Made by a program: the position numbers and the translations under genes. Shown in pieces: positions 61,599-64,000 of a stretch of DNA of 64,000 nt. Location of the stretch: NCBI GenBank assembly GCA_003134695.1, contig PLCB01000037.1, positions 1 through 64,000 on the forward strand, given 5' to 3'. Numbering within the stretch: position 1 is the first letter of the stretch; the number at the start of each line of letters is the position of its first letter. The stretch is from Candidatus Zemynaea palustris (GTDB taxonomy: Bacteria; Vulcanimicrobiota; Vulcanimicrobiia; Vulcanimicrobiales; Vulcanimicrobiaceae). The notes below the pieces were generated by a model. The model did not search any database, was not told the origin of the DNA, and saw only the letters and a program-made list of their open reading frames with translations.

Positions 61599-63632
61599 AT
61601 GCCGCCGACGGGCGCGCCCGAGCGCACGCGCCGCAACCTGGAACAGACGCTCGGCCAAGTGCCGGACGCCCCCGGCGTCTATCTGATGCTGGGCGAGAAC
61701 GAGCGAATTCTGTACATCGGAAAAGCGATCTCGCTGCGCAATCGGGTCCGTTCGTACTTTCAAGACTCAGCGTTCCTCGCGCCGCGTACGGAGAAGATGG
61801 TCGAACGCGTCGTCGACGTGCGCTGGATCGTCGTGAACAACGAGATCGAGTCGCTCATCCTCGAGGCGAACTTGATCAAACGGCACCAGCCGCCGTTCAA
61901 CGTCCGCCTGCGCGACGACAAGCGCTATCCGTACCTCAAGGTATCGAACGAGCCGTTTCCGCGCGTGATGTTCACGCGGGTCGTGCGCGACGACGGCGCC
62001 CGTTACTTCGGCCCGTACACCAATGCTCACGGCTTGCGCGAACTGATCAACCTCGTGCGAGTCGTCTTTCCGCTGCGCACCTGTCGCGAACCGATCGACG
62101 GAAAACGGAAGCGGCCGTGCCTGCAGTATCACATCAAACGCTGCCTCGCGCCGTGCGTCGGCTATCAGAGCGAACCGGAATACGACGAACTCGTCGACGA
62201 GGTCGTGCTGTTTCTCGAAGGCCGGCAAGACCGGCTGCTCGAGCGGCTCAATGCGGAGATGACGGACGCGGCCCGTCGCTTGAACTACGAGGCCGCCGCG
62301 CATTTGCGCGATCGCATCGTGGCGGTGCGCCGCGTCACCGAAGGCCAGAAGGTCGTCTGGCGTTCGCGCATCGACATGGATTTGATCGCCGCGGCGAAAA
62401 CGCAAGGTCAAGCCTGCATGCAAGTCTTCATGGTACGCGGCGGGAAGTTGATCGGTCAGGAGCATTTCATGCTCGACGGTGTCGCCGATCAACCAGATGA
62501 CGTCCTCTTCGGCGAGTTCTTCAAGCAGTTCTACACGGCGCGCGCCGCGCAAACCAACATCGGCGTGACCGACGGTTTTTCGCCGCTGGCGCTGCGCGAG
62601 GCGCGCGATAACGAGGTGCCGATCGCGCTCAAGGCACGCGCGCGCAAGCCGGTGTCGGCCGCGACGATCCCCAAGGAAATCTTGGTGGAGACGTTGCCGG
62701 CGGAACTCGGTGTGATCGAGGCGTGGCTCGGCGAACTCAAGGACCAGCGCGTCCGCGTCCTGCTCGCGCAACGCGGGCCGCGCGCCGAGTACATGCGGCT
62801 CGTACGAGAAAACGCCGAGCAGAACCTCAAGGCGTTCCTCGCGCACCAAGAGCTGCAGGAGACGATTTCGGCGCGCTCGCTGACCGAGCTCGCGGCGGCG
62901 CTCGACCTTCCCGAGCCGCCGCATCGCATCGAGTGCTACGACATCTCCAACATCCAAGGCACCAACCCCGTCGCGTCGATGGTCGTCTTCGTGGAGGGCC
63001 GCGCAAAGAAGAGCGACTACCGGCGCTTCAAGATTCGATACGACCAGGGCGCCAACGACTTCGCGATGATGCAGGAGACGCTGCGCCGGCGCTTGCGTTA
63101 CTTGCGCGCCGACACCAACGCGCCGGGCGAAGAAGATCCGGCGAGCATTCGCGAGGAAGAAACGCTGGAAGCGCAACTGCGGCGGAAGGAGAAGTTTCAC
63201 CATCGTCCCGATCTCTTACTCATCGACGGCGGCAAAGGCCAGCTCAACGCGGTCGTCGAGGTGCTCGAAGAACTCGAGCTGTGGGGCATCCCCGTCGCCG
63301 GGCTTGCCAAGGAACACGAGTGGCTGTACGTTCCAGGTCAGTCCGAGCCGATCGTCCTGCCGCCAGGCTCGCCGGGATTGCACCTCGTCATGCGCGTGCG
63401 CGACGAAGCGCACCGCTTCGCCGTCGAATTTCATCGCAAGCGGCGCGGAAAAGCGATGACGCGCTCGGCGCTCGACGCGCTTTCGGGCGTCGGTCCGGTG
63501 CGGCGCAAGCGCTTGCTGAACGCGTTCGGTTCGCTGGCCGCGATCAAGCGCGCCGGCGTCGACGAGATCGCCGCGGTGAAGGGGATGACGGCTGCGCTCG
63601 CCGCGGCGCTGAAGGTTGCCCTGGAGGCGTAG
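61599..63632 (+). CDS. uvrC: Excinuclease ABC subunit C
   Basis: A 677-residue nucleotide-excision-repair nuclease. GIY-YIG domain (APGVYLMLGENERILYIGKA), Cys-containing LQYHIKRCLAPCVG, UVR domain (ARRLNYEAAAHLRDRIVAVR), RNase-H-like 5' incision domain (RIECYDISNIQGTNPVASMV, LLIDGGKGQLNAVVEVLEEL) and C-terminal helix-hairpin-helix repeats (LDALSGVGPVRRKRLLNAFG). It cuts on both sides of lesions with UvrB. Confidence 0.97.
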   Translation: MPPTGAPERTRRNLEQTLGQVPDAPGVYLMLGENERILYIGKAISLRNRVRSYFQDSAFLAPRTEKMVERVVDVRWIVVNNEIESLILEANLIKRHQPPFNVRLRDDKRYPYLKVSNEPFPRVMFTRVVRDDGARYFGPYTNAHGLRELINLVRVVFPLRTCREPIDGKRKRPCLQYHIKRCLAPCVGYQSEPEYDELVDEVVLFLEGRQDRLLERLNAEMTDAARRLNYEAAAHLRDRIVAVRRVTEGQKVVWRSRIDMDLIAAAKTQGQACMQVFMVRGGKLIGQEHFMLDGVADQPDDVLFGEFFKQFYTARAAQTNIGVTDGFSPLALREARDNEVPIALKARARKPVSAATIPKEILVETLPAELGVIEAWLGELKDQRVRVLLAQRGPRAEYMRLVRENAEQNLKAFLAHQELQETISARSLTELAAALDLPEPPHRIECYDISNIQGTNPVASMVVFVEGRAKKSDYRRFKIRYDQGANDFAMMQETLRRRLRYLRADTNAPGEEDPASIREEETLEAQLRRKEKFHHRPDLLLIDGGKGQLNAVVEVLEELELWGIPVAGLAKEHEWLYVPGQSEPIVLPPGSPGLHLVMRVRDEAHRFAVEFHRKRRGKAMTRSALDALSGVGPVRRKRLLNAFGSLAAIKRAGVDEIAAVKGMTAALAAALKVALEA

Positions 63633-63714
63633 GTAACTGACTTCCTGGGGCCGGTCACGGGAGTTCTCGGCAGCGCGGCTTCTTCAGAGGCTCCCTAGAT
63701 CGCGCCACGTCTGA

Positions 63715-63729
63715 AAAAGGAGGCCAGCC
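63715..63729 (+). promoter_or_regulatory. Perfect Shine-Dalgarno deciding an ATT start
   Basis: AAAAAGGAGG followed by CCAGCC places the ATT at 63730 exactly 6 bases after a full anti-SD complement. No ATG, GTG or TTG lies within normal spacing. Confidence 0.7.
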
Positions 63730-64000
63730 ATTCACTTTCTGATACGGCTCGTCGTCAATATTGCGGCGATGTTCTTCGTCGTTCTCGTGTTCCCGGGTCC
63801 CGCGCACGTGCACGTACACGATCCCGTCTGGACGCCGATCATCGCGGCGATCGTGCTCGGGATCATCAACGCGATCTTACGGCCGATCCTCATCATCTTG
63901 ACGTTGCCCGTCGAGATACTGACGCTCGGACTCTTCACGCTGGTGATCAATGCGATCACGTTCTGGGTCGTGACGCTGATCCGCCCGATCGGGCTGACGG
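63730..64000 (+). CDS. Phage-holin-family-IV-like membrane protein, ATT start, cut by the window edge
   Basis: The frame runs open to the window end and encodes HFLIRLVVNIAAMFFVVLVF, a His-rich loop (GPAHVHVHDPVW), then TPIIAAIVLGIINAILRPIL, LTLPVEILTLGLFTLVINAI and TFWVVTLIRPIGLT. The four-helix pattern and the LRP-x-x-x-x-x-TLP-x-x-x-x-TLGLF core match PF04020 (mycobacterial 4TMS phage holin family), which is widespread in chromosomes and not evidence for a prophage. ATT start is backed by a perfect ribosome site; ATG 63769 has none. The C-terminus is missing. Confidence 0.75.
   Translation, partial: MHFLIRLVVNIAAMFFVVLVFPGPAHVHVHDPVWTPIIAAIVLGIINAILRPILIILTLPVEILTLGLFTLVINAITFWVVTLIRPIGLT

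Noticed and set aside
63730-64000. Holin-like gene as evidence of a prophage
   Set aside because: PF04020 proteins are common chromosomal membrane proteins; no phage structural, integrase or lysis genes are nearby.

Overview
The window is a gene-dense, high-GC chromosomal stretch from a diderm bacterium. The outer membrane is implied by a TolC-family channel, two predicted beta-barrel proteins and lipoprotein-anchored efflux and substrate-binding proteins. Several traits together suggest a deep-branching, poorly cultured phylum, and Eremiobacterota (WPS-2) is my best guess: stalk-domain (copper-amine-oxidase-N-like) proteins, a PEGA protein, a heterodisulfide-reductase-type complex II, and a stand-alone Clp-N protein. 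This is inference from gene content, not a search result. I see no prophage, insertion sequence, CRISPR array or integrase, and no gene-free stretch longer than about 200 bases.

Layout. 0.1-5.1 kb: a stalk-domain/beta-barrel protein, an FlK-like thioesterase, and an efflux pair (lipoprotein adaptor plus TolC). 5.1-13.1 kb: a double Lrp/AsnC (siroheme-decarboxylase-like) protein, then four tandem paralogous family-5 (oligopeptide-type) substrate-binding proteins with no permease, plus a tiny cupin. 13.1-21.2 kb: a GT87-like membrane glycosyltransferase, an M50 protease, an APH-like kinase, NDH-2, prephenate dehydratase, an M55 D-aminopeptidase, a TPR protein and an unrecognised protein. 21.2-26 kb: TauE/SafE, EF-P, PlsY, Der and a PEGA protein. 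26-40 kb: an RNA/DNA maintenance block (miaB, mutS, mutL, miaA, hfq, dapF, a radical SAM protein) interrupted by a cupin/PhzF/STAS group and an OmpR-type two-component pair. 40-43.5 kb: a membrane protein, a frameshifted LCP-family gene, a His-rich NicO-like metal transporter and a conserved membrane protein. 43.6-56.1 kb: a potassium region holding a 29-codon membrane micro-ORF, kdpF, kdpA, kdpB, kdpC, a second divergent kdpA, an opposing sensor with two fused KdpD input modules and no kinase, a separate GAF histidine kinase, a NarL-type regulator, a GNAT enzyme and two TrkA-like proteins. 56.1-64 kb: tRNA-Pro(CGG), a non-classical complex II operon (SdhA, SdhB, HdrB-like subunit), Clp-N, DedA, a secreted protein, uvrC and a truncated holin-family-IV membrane protein.

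The two observations I rate most unusual are these. (1) At least six genes appear to start at near-cognate codons (ATT, CTG, ATC). Two have strong Shine-Dalgarno sequences at ideal spacing, and four overlap the stop codon of the gene upstream. (2) The Kdp system is rebuilt, with a duplicated KdpA whose third pore loop has changed and a KdpD split into a doubled sensor and a separate, divergently transcribed kinase paired with a NarL-type rather than KdpE-type regulator. The KdpD/kinase intergenic spacer can form two mutually exclusive stem-loops.
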